9,577 nucleotides of DNA from JAULUH01 sp032111745 (GCA_032111745.1 JAULUH010000042.1:1-9577), one strand, 5' to 3'. Counted from the stretch's first letter, positions 1 through 5,599 are shown. The notes: generated by a model not told the origin, from the sequence alone. Translations and numbers: made by a program.

Positions 1-892
1 GCCCTTCATCATGGTGAACATGGCCTGCCGGCTGTTCAGCCACATGCCCGTGCCACACCACGGATCAGTGCCGTTCCACTGCCGCTCGATGTAGTCGACG
101 GCGTCCATGACCCGGCCTGTCGACATGTCGTCTCCCACCAGCCCCATCTCACAGAGCAGGTTTCCTGTCTTCAGGATGTTCACCAGTGCGGCAAACGGAT
201 CGTACCAGGATCCGCCATCATCTGCGTCGCCGTTGACATCGTCCTGAATGACGTCGATCCAGATGGACAGCTCATCCTTCACGAACTGGGGCACCGTCAG
301 GCTAAACCCAAAGGGGGGCGGAGCCTNNNNNNNNNNGGGCATAGCGCCAGCCGCCTCGATGAACTCCGCACTCCGGATCCACTTGAGCCCATGCCATGTA
401 GTCCACAGCATCCTGGAGAAGATCGCCGTATAGCTCGGGATGCCCACTGGCAGCCAGGGCCATCATGGCGACGCCGGTGTTGTAGATCTGATGGTAGCCG
501 CAGGGCGACCAATACACGCCGATGCCATTGCCGTTGCCATCAGGGTTGCCAGCCGGCTCAAGACCGATTGGCTGGATCAATGCCCGGTCCACTATGAACT
601 GCAGGCCTCGCGCCACCTGGCCCGAGTATTCGTAGTCCGGGGAAAGCGGATCCAGTTCGAGCTCATGGGCCCTGGTCTCGAACTTCAGGATCACCATCCC
701 GGTGTAGGCCACCTCATCACAGCCCCCTCCCCACGACCCTGAAGCGACTTCTTCACCCGCCAGCCATTCCAGGCCGGCGACGATCGATGCCTCCAGATCC
801 TCGGGCGCTGGCTGGGCACTGGCCGCGGGCCCGATCGTAGACACAATCAAGGCCAGCAAGGCAAACATCACCGCTACTCTGCGGGTTTTCAT
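1..892 (-). CDS. Exported prenyltransferase/squalene-cyclase-repeat protein, partial and split by an assembly gap
   Basis: The ATG at 890-892 is preceded by GGAGGGAGG and followed by a Sec signal peptide (residues 1-26, basic MKTRR start, hydrophobic core, AASA|QP cleavage). Three alpha-helical repeat units are visible before the gap: about 35-70 (GLEWLA..SGSWGG), 92-149 (GLQFI..YNTGVAMMALA) and 161-185 (DYMAWAQ..GGWRYA). GGWRYA resembles the QW-type motif of the squalene/oxidosqualene cyclase and prenyltransferase alpha6-alpha6 toroid fold. The frame resumes at position 324 with about 108 further codons (PQFVKDELSIW, GGSWYDPFAALVNILKTG, DYIERQW) and stays open to position 1, so the C-terminus lies outside. 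Across the 10 N the frames do not join, so a stop near 302 is a gap artefact. No DxDD-like protonation motif is visible. A structural or secreted carbohydrate/protein-binding role is as likely as an enzyme. The repeat fold is well supported; the function is not known. Confidence 0.8.
327..336. other. Assembly gap (10 N)
   Basis: Ten consecutive undetermined bases lie inside the minus-strand coding region. Coding frames on the two sides are incompatible with exactly ten bases; a multiple of three is required. The 10 is therefore probably a placeholder length. Confidence 0.97.
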
Positions 893-1352
893 GATAATCC
901 TCCCTCCAGATCTTTAGTCTGGTTTTGCGGATAGTTCTGGGGCTTAACGCAGCCCCACCCACGTTGACAGTACGCCAAGATTGGTCCCGCTAACCCCACC
1001 TCCTCGTCAGAACACCGCCGGCCATTCCCGAACAGCCCGTACCCCTGAGTCAAGCAGATTTCCAGGCTGTTCGCGCCAGCGGTGTCACTACCTACGCCAC
1101 GGCATAGGCAAGCAAATACACCAGCGGCTCACGCCGAGCACATCACCTCCTCGAAGGCGTTCCCGTAACGCGAGGAAAAGCTGAGATCGTATGTCCACAC
1201 ACAAACAAGTCTATCATAACCACCAGTCCAAGTCGCCGATGGCGACTCCACCTCTCGAGCACCAACCCTCAGGAGCTCGCAAGAGCCAACCACGGCCAAA
1301 CCCTCCCTGGGTCCAACCCGCTGGCAGACCCACAACCCCAACCCGCCGTAGG
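893..1352 (-). other. Long untranslated leader or intergenic stretch upstream of the repeat-protein gene
   Basis: I see no recognisable protein gene on either strand in these 460 bases. If the promoter at 1473-1501 serves the gene starting at 892, this is the body of a leader of about 570 nt. Visible elements are a perfect 7-bp hairpin with a 3-nt loop at 1231-1247 (AGTCGCC/GGCGACT), a 6-bp hairpin at 939-956 (GGGGCT/AGCCCC), and a perfect ribosome-binding sequence at 1142-1151 on the minus strand (described separately). No known riboswitch was recognised. Confidence 0.5.
1088..1141 (-). other. Possible 17-codon leader peptide with a near-perfect ribosome binding site
   Basis: On the minus strand the 10-mer AGGAGGTGAT (1142-1151) is fully complementary to the usual 16S rRNA 3' tail. 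A GTG at 1139-1141 lies directly next to it and opens 17 codons (reading MLGVSRWCICLPMPWRR) to a TAG at 1088-1090. An alternative ATG overlapping the site gives only four codons. The position, inside the long leader of the downstream gene, would suit a regulatory leader peptide. Nothing else supports translation, and the match could be chance. Confidence 0.22.
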
Positions 1353-1539
1353 TTGCATCCCGCAACCCCCGACTGCCAGCCTCTATACCGACAGTCCCAC
1401 CCCCCGGCAGGGCCGTCGTCGACGATGCTCAGCTGCGATGATCAAAATAAAAGGAGAAGAGCCAACACCATTATCATAGCACAGCCCCAATCGGTTGTCA
1501 ACAAGTTATCGTCAAGTGAAAAACTTCCCAAACACCCCG
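1353..1539 (-). repeat. Dispersed promoter/leader module, copy A
   Basis: About 187 bp read on the minus strand match 4116-4300 at roughly 70% by eye. Shared blocks include TTTGGGAAGT, TTGACAACCG, ATGGTGTTGGC, TTCTGATCATCG-like sequence, CGGCCCT.CCGGGGG and GGTTGCGG. The unit contains a promoter at 1473-1501 and the start of a transcribed leader. In this copy it lies upstream of the repeat-protein gene that begins at 892. Confidence 0.75.
1473..1501 (-). promoter_or_regulatory. Sigma70-type promoter, copy A
   Basis: On the minus strand, TTGACA (1496-1501), a 17-bp spacer and TATGAT (1473-1478) match the -35 and -10 consensus at 6/6 and 5/6. Transcription would start near 1465 and run toward the gene starting at 892. 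The second copy of the module keeps the -35 box exactly. Confidence 0.75.
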
Positions 1540-1545
1540 CTCCCA

Positions 1546-1582
1546 GGGGTCGGCTACCGCTGCGCTAGCGCTGGCCGACCCA
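1546..1582. repeat. GC-rich inverted repeat between two promoters
   Basis: GGGTCGGC at 1547-1554 pairs perfectly with GCCGACCC at 1574-1581, enclosing the 10-bp palindrome GCGCTAGCGC (1562-1571). The sequence CCAGGGGTCGGC then recurs directly at about 1580-1591. It sits between the divergent promoters at 1473-1501 (minus) and about 1603-1626 (plus). It could be an operator-like or structural element; its function is unknown. Confidence 0.45.
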
Positions 1583-1587
1583 GGGGT

Positions 1588-1707
1588 CGGCCCCTCTTCT
1601 GTCTTGCCGTGCTTGTGGGGTACAATTCGGTGGTCGAACCTGACCCAGGAGGAATTGGTTGCCAGGCCATCGTCAGGCAGCGCCAGCAGCGCTTCGCAGC
1701 GGCTTGA
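1588..1707 (+). pseudogene. Deletion remnant of a DUF4160-DUF2442 operon (promoter plus DUF2442 C-terminus)
   Basis: Two pieces of the intact operon at 5215-5932 are found here about 40 bp apart. Bases 1587-1627 match 5204-5244 (about 30 of 41 identical), including the -10 box, TACAAT here and TATAAT there. Bases 1666-1696 match 5867-5897 with one mismatch in 31, in the correct reading frame, encoding AIVRQRQQRF followed by AAA and a TGA at 1705-1707. Everything in between, all of DUF4160 and about 90 residues of DUF2442, is absent. This looks like an internal deletion of an ancestral duplicate. It is unlikely to encode a functional product. Confidence 0.7.
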
Positions 1708-1897
1708 GCCAGCCTGGACAGGAGCATCGACAACTACACCCTCACCCCGGCCACGCTACGCGGCCAAATCCGGGCCCTGCTGGCCTACGGCTATACGCCG
1801 GTGTCGCTGGGCGACTTCATGCGAGCACGATCCCCTGTTGACCGCCGTGGCCCCGGAGGTGGCCCGCCACACGCTGCTGCCGGCGATTCTCCATTAG
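1708..1897 (+). pseudogene. Polysaccharide-deacetylase-like gene fragment
   Basis: In the frame of 1714-1824, directly after the DUF2442 remnant's stop, the translation reads LDRSIDNYTLTPATLRGQIR then ALLAYGYTPVSLGDFM. The pattern T-P-x-x-[FL]-x-x-Q-[LI]-x-A-L-x-x-x-G-Y-T-P-V-S-L is typical of the N-terminal region of polysaccharide deacetylase (NodB-type) proteins. The catalytic motifs that should follow are missing. A different frame then carries LLTAVAPEVARHTLLPAILH and stops at 1895-1897, so either a frameshift or a junction of two unrelated pieces is present. The family assignment rests on one short stretch. Confidence 0.45.
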
Positions 1898-1917
1898 CCT
1901 GGCCCGGGAGCAGCGTC

Positions 1918-1946
1918 TTGACGCATTCGCGCAGCAGTGCTATACT
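1918..1946 (+). promoter_or_regulatory. Sigma70-type promoter for the subtilase gene
   Basis: TTGACG (1918-1923), a 17-bp spacer and TATACT (1941-1946) match consensus at 5/6 and 5/6 with ideal spacing. The inferred start near 1953 gives a leader of about 275 nt before the GTG at 2227. No other plus-strand gene intervenes. The stretch 1953-2226 holds no recognisable gene. Confidence 0.65.
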
Positions 1947-2226
1947 TCCTTCCTCGTGCTGGCGACTGTGGCCCCCCTCTCTGCCAGCTGTGCCCATCCC
2001 GCAGGAAACAAGGCCAGTTTCTGCTTGAGCCAGGGTTTCGGCTTCATCCGTTCTATCGCGCACCAGGCCATTGACCGCCCGTCCTGCACCAGGGCCGGCT
2101 ACAGATCTCCGCGTGTCCTGGCCATCATAGCAGCCAGTTGAGCGTTTCCTTGTTGGCGAAGGCCCGAGTGCTTCATCAGTTTGGGTTGGTCGACTATCCG
2201 TTTGCATCCACTAGGAGGAAAGTATC

Positions 2227-3525
2227 GTGAGAACCAGAGTGATTTGGCTCGCCGTTTTGATCGCAGTTCTGGGCGCTTTTGCCCTGGCCGTGCCAGTTCT
2301 GGCGCAGTTGCCGGACGGGGAAGCCAGTGCCAGGTGCCTGCAGAGCTATCCCGGTGCTGAGCCGGGACCTGACCCGCTTTCCGCGTGCCAATGGGACATG
2401 CGCAAGATCGAAGCGGGCGCGGACGCCTACGCCAACGCCACCGGCAAGGGCGTGCGCGTCGGCATCATCGACGGCGGCGTGGACATCACCCACCCCGACG
2501 TAGCTCCCAACCTTGACCTGGATGCGTCGTGCTCGTTCATCTTCGACGACACGCCCACGGCGGACCCCGGCGAGGTCGCCAACGGTGACTGCTCGAACAA
2601 GGCCGCCGTGCAGGACCTGCAGGGGCATGGCACCCACGTGGCCACCACGGTGGCCGCTCCCATCAATGGGGTTGGCATCGTGGGCGTCGCCCCCGAGGCC
2701 ACCATCGTGGCCCTCAAGGCCTGCACCATATCCGGTTTCTGCTTCGCCGACTCCGTGGCGGCCGCCCTGCGCTACGCCGGCGACCAGCGGCTCGACGTGG
2801 TCAACCTGAGCCTGTTCGCCGATCCCTACCTCTACTACTGCAAGGACGAGGCCGAACAGAAGGCGATCCTGAAGGAGCTGGAGAGCGCGGCCCAGTACGC
2901 CCAGCAGCGCGGCGTGCTGATCGTGGCCGCGGCCGGCAACGAGGCCGATGACCTGGGCCACCCCACGACCGACGAAATCAGCCCGGACTGGCCGCCGGAT
3001 TCGGCCATCGAGCGTGAGGTCCGTAACAACTGCCGGGTCGCCCCGGCCGAGATCCCCGGTGTGGTGACGGTCTCCGCGATCGGCGTCAACACCCTCGCCA
3101 GCTACTCCAACGTCGGCCGGCCGGTGGATGTCGCCGCACCGGGCGGCGATGCCGGCCAGACTCCGAGCTCGGTCTATGGCCGCGGGCGCATCCTGGCCGG
3201 CTGGTCCAGCACCGATGGGACCGGCTTGTGGGAGTTCTTTAGCGCGGTTAATCGAGCCGTGACCAGCGGCGGTGGCCGCTACGTGTGGATCAGCGGCACG
3301 TCCATGGCCTCGCCGCATGCCGCGGGCGTGGCGGCCCTGATCAAGGAGCGCCATCCCAAGTGGGCGCCCGGCGCCGTGGCCGCGACCCTGCGCAACACCG
3401 CCACGCCCATGGCCTGCCCTGCCGACTGGCCGGCCGATGATCCTCGCCGGTGCTATGGCCAGGCAGGCGATACCTCCTTCTTCGGCAAAGGCCTGGTGAA
3501 CGCCAAAGCCGCCGCCAGCAAATAG
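2227..3525 (+). CDS. Secreted subtilisin-like serine protease (S8 peptidase)
   Basis: The product has 432 residues. GTG at 2227 is chosen because AGGAGG lies 8 nt upstream (2213-2218) and the resulting N-terminus is a clear Sec signal peptide (1-26, ending PVLA|QL). The mature protein carries the full S8 triad: Asp82 in VGIIDGGVDITHPD, His134 in GHGTHVA and Ser359 in SGTSMASPHAAGVAALI. The oxyanion Asn238 is in VAAAGNEA. A short region (27-60) precedes the catalytic domain, with no obvious I9-type propeptide. There are no large C-terminal accessory domains, so this is a compact extracellular peptidase. Inserts with cysteines (101, 122, 166, 172, 205, 269, 397, 409) could form disulfides. It probably degrades or processes extracellular protein. 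It is monocistronic, with a promoter at 1918-1946 and a terminator hairpin 12 nt after the stop. Family certain; substrate unknown. Confidence 0.95.
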   Translation: MRTRVIWLAVLIAVLGAFALAVPVLAQLPDGEASARCLQSYPGAEPGPDPLSACQWDMRKIEAGADAYANATGKGVRVGIIDGGVDITHPDVAPNLDLDASCSFIFDDTPTADPGEVANGDCSNKAAVQDLQGHGTHVATTVAAPINGVGIVGVAPEATIVALKACTISGFCFADSVAAALRYAGDQRLDVVNLSLFADPYLYYCKDEAEQKAILKELESAAQYAQQRGVLIVAAAGNEADDLGHPTTDEISPDWPPDSAIEREVRNNCRVAPAEIPGVVTVSAIGVNTLASYSNVGRPVDVAAPGGDAGQTPSSVYGRGRILAGWSSTDGTGLWEFFSAVNRAVTSGGGRYVWISGTSMASPHAAGVAALIKERHPKWAPGAVAATLRNTATPMACPADWPADDPRRCYGQAGDTSFFGKGLVNAKAAASK

Positions 3526-3537
3526 GACCCATTCGCA

Positions 3538-3579
3538 AGGGCGGCCACATCATCCCGGTAGGGACGCTGTGGCCGCCCT
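3538..3579 (+). terminator. 12-bp stem hairpin after the subtilase gene
   Basis: AGGGCGGCCACA (3538-3549) pairs perfectly with TGTGGCCGCCCT (3568-3579). The 18-nt loop contains a small nested TCCC/GGGA hairpin. It starts 12 nt after the stop codon. There is no real T tract after it, only CTTCG, so it is an atypical intrinsic terminator or a 3'-end stabiliser. Confidence 0.6.
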
Positions 3580-3580
3580 C

Positions 3581-3723
3581 TTCGCGCCTTCGTGCTCCGT
3601 GCTTCGTGCTCCGTGCCTCCATATTTCGTGCTTCGCGCTTCGTGCATTCGTCTAACCTTCGCGCCTTCGTGATCCAGGGACCCGCCTTCGCCTAGCCTTC
3701 GCGCCTTCGTGATCCAAGGACCC
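3581..3723. repeat. TTCGTGC-type heptad repeats plus a 40-bp tandem duplication
   Basis: From 3581 to about 3650 the plus strand is a degenerate run of 7-mers (TTCGCGC, TTCGTGC, TCCGTGC, TTCGTGC, TCCGTGC and so on). Then two 40-bp units, 3644-3683 and 3684-3723, match at 36 of 40 positions and each end in CTTCGTGATCCA(G/A)GGACCC. Related sequence occurs at 8340-8392. Open frames through it give low-complexity Arg/Ser/Thr/Lys-rich peptides and are not genes. Confidence 0.8.
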
Positions 3724-3809
3724 GGCCGCATCGCTGCACGGCTATGCCCCTCACCAAAACCGCTGGAACGGATGCCACACCTTCCCACCCGTGGAGCTGT
3801 GTCCCCCGC

Positions 3810-3847
3810 GAAGACTGGTCCTGTTTCGGAAAACTGGACCAGTCTTC
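3810..3847 (-). terminator. Strong hairpin terminator after the minus-strand tail fragment
   Basis: GAAGACTGGTCC (3810-3821) and GGACCAGTCTTC (3836-3847) form a perfect 12-bp stem. After one T-T mismatch a further 4 bp (GTTT/AAAC) closes on a CGGA tetraloop. It begins 17 nt after the minus-strand stop at 3865. No T tract follows on the minus strand, while TTG TGTG follows on the plus strand, so it may act in either direction. Confidence 0.65.
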
Positions 3848-3864
3848 TTGTGTGCGTCCGGGCC

Positions 3865-4122
3865 TCACTTAGGGGGCGGCGGCACCAGGCAGCTCACCGT
3901 CGTGCTCACGTTGCCCGAGCCGTCTACGGCGTAGACCGCGGCATCGCCGTTGCCGGTGATGTGGAAGTCAACAGCATCGGTGTCGCTACCCATCTCCTTG
4001 ATCTTGGGCGGAGCACCATTGGCCTCGGTGTACTTGATGTTGGTGCCCACCTGGAAGGGGCCCCAAACGGTGCCGCTACCGGTGTCCACCACGTAGATCA
4101 TCAGGTCCTCCGGCGGCCACAC
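3865..4122 (-). pseudogene. C-terminal domain remnant of a secreted protein (possible 78-aa ORF)
   Basis: The reading frame holds VVDTGSGTVWGPFQVGTNIK, then KYTEANG, a short stretch, and FHITGNGDAAVYAVDGSGNV before ending CLVPPPPK and a TGA at 3865-3867. The D-x-G-S-G and AVD-GSGNV elements and the beta-rich composition resemble the Ig-like/HYR-type modules that end bacterial surface proteins. There is no signal peptide and no N-terminal domain, so it looks like a surviving C-terminus. However, an ATG at 4099-4101 sits 5 nt after GGAGG (4107-4111), and the promoter/leader module copy B lies immediately upstream, so a 78-residue product could still be made. I call it a deletion remnant, with expression uncertain. 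Confidence 0.55.
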
Positions 4123-4300
4123 CGCAACCTCCGGCCGCCAACCACTGTGGCGACAGTCCTACCCCCGGTAGGGCCGCCGTCTACTGAAGCCTCACGACGA
4201 TGATCAGAATGAACGAAGAAGTGCCAACACCATCATCTGGCACACCCCCTACCGGTTGTCAATCACTTATTGTAAAGTTCCAGACTTCCCAAATACCCCG
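4116..4300 (-). repeat. Dispersed promoter/leader module, copy B
   Basis: This is the second copy of the 1353-1539 module, same orientation. The -35 box and the ATGGTGTTGGC block just after the promoter are kept. The match fades near the point where the 3865-4122 fragment begins, as expected if the copy was once the upstream region of a longer gene. Confidence 0.75.
4234..4262 (-). promoter_or_regulatory. Degenerate sigma70-type promoter, copy B
   Basis: On the minus strand, TTGACA (4257-4262) is perfect, but 17 bp downstream the -10 position reads CAGATG (4234-4239) where copy A has TATGAT. The promoter is probably weakened or dead. If active, it would transcribe the 3865-4122 fragment. Confidence 0.45.
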
Positions 4301-4315
4301 CAACCTGCGCACCAG

Positions 4316-4347
4316 GGTGCGACGCACTTTCCATAGTGCGTTGCACC
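4316..4347 (-). terminator. 13-bp hairpin downstream of the kinase-like fragment
   Basis: GGTGCGACGCACT (4316-4328) and AGTGCGTTGCACC (4335-4347) pair along 13 positions with one G-T wobble around a 6-nt loop. A second 7-bp hairpin, CCGCCCC/GGGGCGG, lies at 4361-4386. Both sit between the end of the minus-strand kinase-like remnant (4441) and the next minus-strand promoter (4257). They are placed like terminators but have no T tract. Confidence 0.4.
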
Positions 4348-4440
4348 TGCTCCCACCCACCCGCCCCCGGATGACGCCAGGGGCGGTTTCATCGTGCTGC
4401 CGGCCAGAGGCCAGGTGCCGTGGGATCTGGCGCCTCAGCC

Positions 4441-4748
4441 CTACTTCTCCTTGACGATCTTCACCACATCCTCGCCGGCCATGGCGCGGCCGTCAAGGCC
4501 GCAGCGTGGCCCGTCGCCAGCCGCGCCCGGGTGGTCTTGCCCGCCCCCGATGGCCCGCAACAGGCCAGGTCGGACCGGCTCGCAGCATGCACCAGGGCCG
4601 CGTCCCAGGTTGACGCTTCACCCGCCAGCGCCGCTGACGGCACGGTGAATTCCGTATAGCGCGCGGCCAGGGGCGCCAGCCATCTGCGCTCCGGCAGCCG
4701 CACCAGGAAGAGCACGCCGGCGATGTCAAGGGCGAAATCGTGAGACAT
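4441..4748 (-). pseudogene. HPr-kinase-like P-loop protein, truncated and frameshifted
   Basis: ATG at 4746-4748 follows AGAGG with 7 nt spacing. Residues 1-36 (DIAGVLFLVRLPERRW...) match the beta-rich N-terminal region of HPr-kinase/PEPCK-like serine kinases found beside PqqD proteins. Residues 65-72, GPSGAGKT, are a complete Walker A motif in the context HAA..CCGPSGAGKTTRARL. Only 64 residues precede the P-loop, fewer than I expect for the family, so sequence has probably been lost between about 38 and 50. After RLA the frame ends in nonsense at 4461. A frame shifted relative to it reads GDGPRCGLDGRAM then AGEDVVKIVKEK and stops at 4441-4443, which may be a protein C-terminus brought near by deletion. 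Walker B, the HPr-binding parts and the C-terminal domain are missing. It is non-functional as a kinase. Confidence 0.65.
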
Positions 4749-4772
4749 AGGATTGCCTCTAGCTAGAGATGG

Positions 4773-4832
4773 CCGGTTCGTAGTGCGCACTTCAGTGCGC
4801 CGGAGAGCGCTAAAGCGCTCACTACGAACCGG
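4773..4832. repeat. 60-bp palindromic element folding as a three-way junction
   Basis: The outer arms CCGGTTCGTAGT (4773-4784) and ACTACGAACCGG (4821-4832) pair perfectly over 12 bp. They enclose two perfect 7-bp hairpins, GCGCACT/AGTGCGC (4785-4800, 2-nt loop) and GAGCGCT/AGCGCTC (4805-4820, 2-nt loop), separated only by CGGA. This resembles a REP/MITE-like mobile palindrome. It ends 24 bp before the kinase-like start codon and supplies the in-frame TAG that ends the upstream fragment. Confidence 0.85.
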
Positions 4833-4998
4833 GAGGCTCAGAGGACTGCGCTTGGCTGGCGAGGAACTCCCGCAGGCCCAGCGCCCAGCGGTAGGGATAG
4901 GCCAGAGGACCCAACCAGTCGCTGTCGATGGCGTAGCGCTGCCGCATGTAACTGCGCGACGGAAACAGGTGGGCCAGGGCAGAGGACACCTGGCACGG
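4822..4998 (-). pseudogene. C-terminal fragment of a nucleotidyltransferase-family protein (PF14907-like)
   Basis: The minus strand reads VSSALAHLFPSRSYMRQRYA then IDSDWLGPLAYPYRWALGLR and EFLASQAQ, ending EPPGS and a TAG at 4822-4824. The L-F-P-S-x-x-Y-M-R-x-R-Y and Y-P-Y-R-W-x-x-G-L-R patterns resemble the C-terminus of the uncharacterised nucleotidyltransferase family (NTP_transf_5). That family often neighbours HPr-kinase-like and PqqD genes in lasso-peptide-type clusters. An in-frame stop at 4999-5001, inside a hairpin, bounds it upstream. The catalytic N-terminus is absent. The last residues and the stop come from the inserted palindromic element. Family assignment is from memory of the motif. 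Confidence 0.5.
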
Positions 4999-5030
4999 CT
5001 ATGCGGCCAGCCTAGCTCGGCCGCATAGCC
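4997..5030. terminator. Perfect 12-bp GC-rich hairpin
   Basis: GGCTATGCGGCC (4997-5008) and GGCCGCATAGCC (5019-5030) pair perfectly around a 10-nt loop. It truncates the nucleotidyltransferase fragment at its upstream edge. It may be a relic terminator or another small palindromic insertion. No T tract follows on either strand. Confidence 0.45.
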
Positions 5031-5214
5031 CGCTCCGGGCCGGTCGCCCGATCGGCATGGAACCCATCCAAACCGGCTGAAACCGGATCCTGTATGCTTA
5101 TGGCCATCCCCAATCCAATGAGGAAACGCAGCCGTCGTAGCGATGGGGTGAACGTTTGGTACCCCGTTCCGTACCACCCGGCCAAGCGGTTGGCCCCCAT
5201 GAATCGGCCCCTCC

Positions 5215-5243
5215 TTTGTCTGGTTGCACTAGTGAGGTATAAT
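5215..5243 (+). promoter_or_regulatory. Promoter of the DUF4160-DUF2442 operon
   Basis: TATAAT at 5238-5243 is a perfect -10 box. With a 17-bp spacer the -35 position reads TTTGTC (5215-5220), a weak match. The region is conserved, with divergence, at 1587-1627 in front of the deletion remnant, which supports a real promoter. The leader to the ATG at 5321 is about 70 nt. Confidence 0.6.
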
Positions 5244-5320
5244 CCCTGAAGAAGTGTTGACTGGATTCCAGGCAATCCGAGTCGTGCCACTTGTAGCTCT
5301 CCCTGAGGAGCCACCCAGAA

Positions 5321-5587
5321 ATGCCAGAGATCTCCCGCTTTTTGGGTATCATCATCACTATGTACTACGAAACCGGCACGCATCAGCAGCCGCATTTCCA
5401 TGCGCGCTATGGTGACTATCGTGCCAGCTTCACTATCGATCCCCCTGCCCTGCTTGCCGGCGCCATGCCCCGGCGCCAGCAGCACTTGGTCCTGGCGTGG
5501 GCGGAACTGCACCAGGAGGAACTGCTTGCCAACTGGGATCGGGTAGCACAGGAAGCTCCGCTGGCTCGCATTGACGGCCTGGCTTGA
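5321..5587 (+). CDS. DUF4160 domain protein
   Basis: The 88-residue product covers the whole family. It starts MPEISRFLGIIITMYYETG, which is the family signature, followed by the conserved QQPHFHARYGDYRA (His21, His25, His27) and the C-terminal helix PRRQQHLVLAWAELHQEELL. The ATG at 5321 has GAGGAG 10 nt upstream (5305-5310). It lies 12 nt before the DUF2442 start and is surely co-transcribed with it. The DUF4160-DUF2442 pairing recurs in many bacteria and has been suspected to be a toxin-antitoxin-type module, but no biochemical activity is assigned here. The clustered histidines hint at metal or nucleic-acid binding (inference). There is no signal peptide, so it is cytoplasmic. Confidence 0.93.
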   Translation: MPEISRFLGIIITMYYETGTHQQPHFHARYGDYRASFTIDPPALLAGAMPRRQQHLVLAWAELHQEELLANWDRVAQEAPLARIDGLA

Positions 5588-5599
5588 AAGGTGATGAAC

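Noticed and set aside
1191..1568. Plus-strand open frame of 125 codons
   Set aside because: It is antisense to the promoter/leader module, has a low-complexity Pro/Arg/Ser/Gln composition, no binding site and no family resemblance.
2194..3354. Long open frame of 386 codons on the minus strand
   Set aside because: It is fully antisense to the subtilase, whose catalytic motifs, signal peptide and ribosome binding site are clear. Its Gly/Asp/Val/His-rich composition is typical of a high-GC shadow frame.
3581..3723. Possible CRISPR array
   Set aside because: Units are 7-mers or two 40-bp tandem copies without distinct spacers. No cas gene was seen.
4749..5177. Upstream extension of the kinase-like reading frame to 5177
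   Set aside because: It runs through the palindromic element and antisense to nothing recognisable. The ATG at 4748 has a ribosome binding site and starts the family-like sequence.
5012..5200. Short minus-strand ORF of 62 codons starting at 5200 with GGAGG upstream
   Set aside because: The upstream GGAGG is the complement of the conserved promoter-proximal CCTCC of the DUF operon, the product is unrecognisable, and it ends inside a hairpin. Probably chance.
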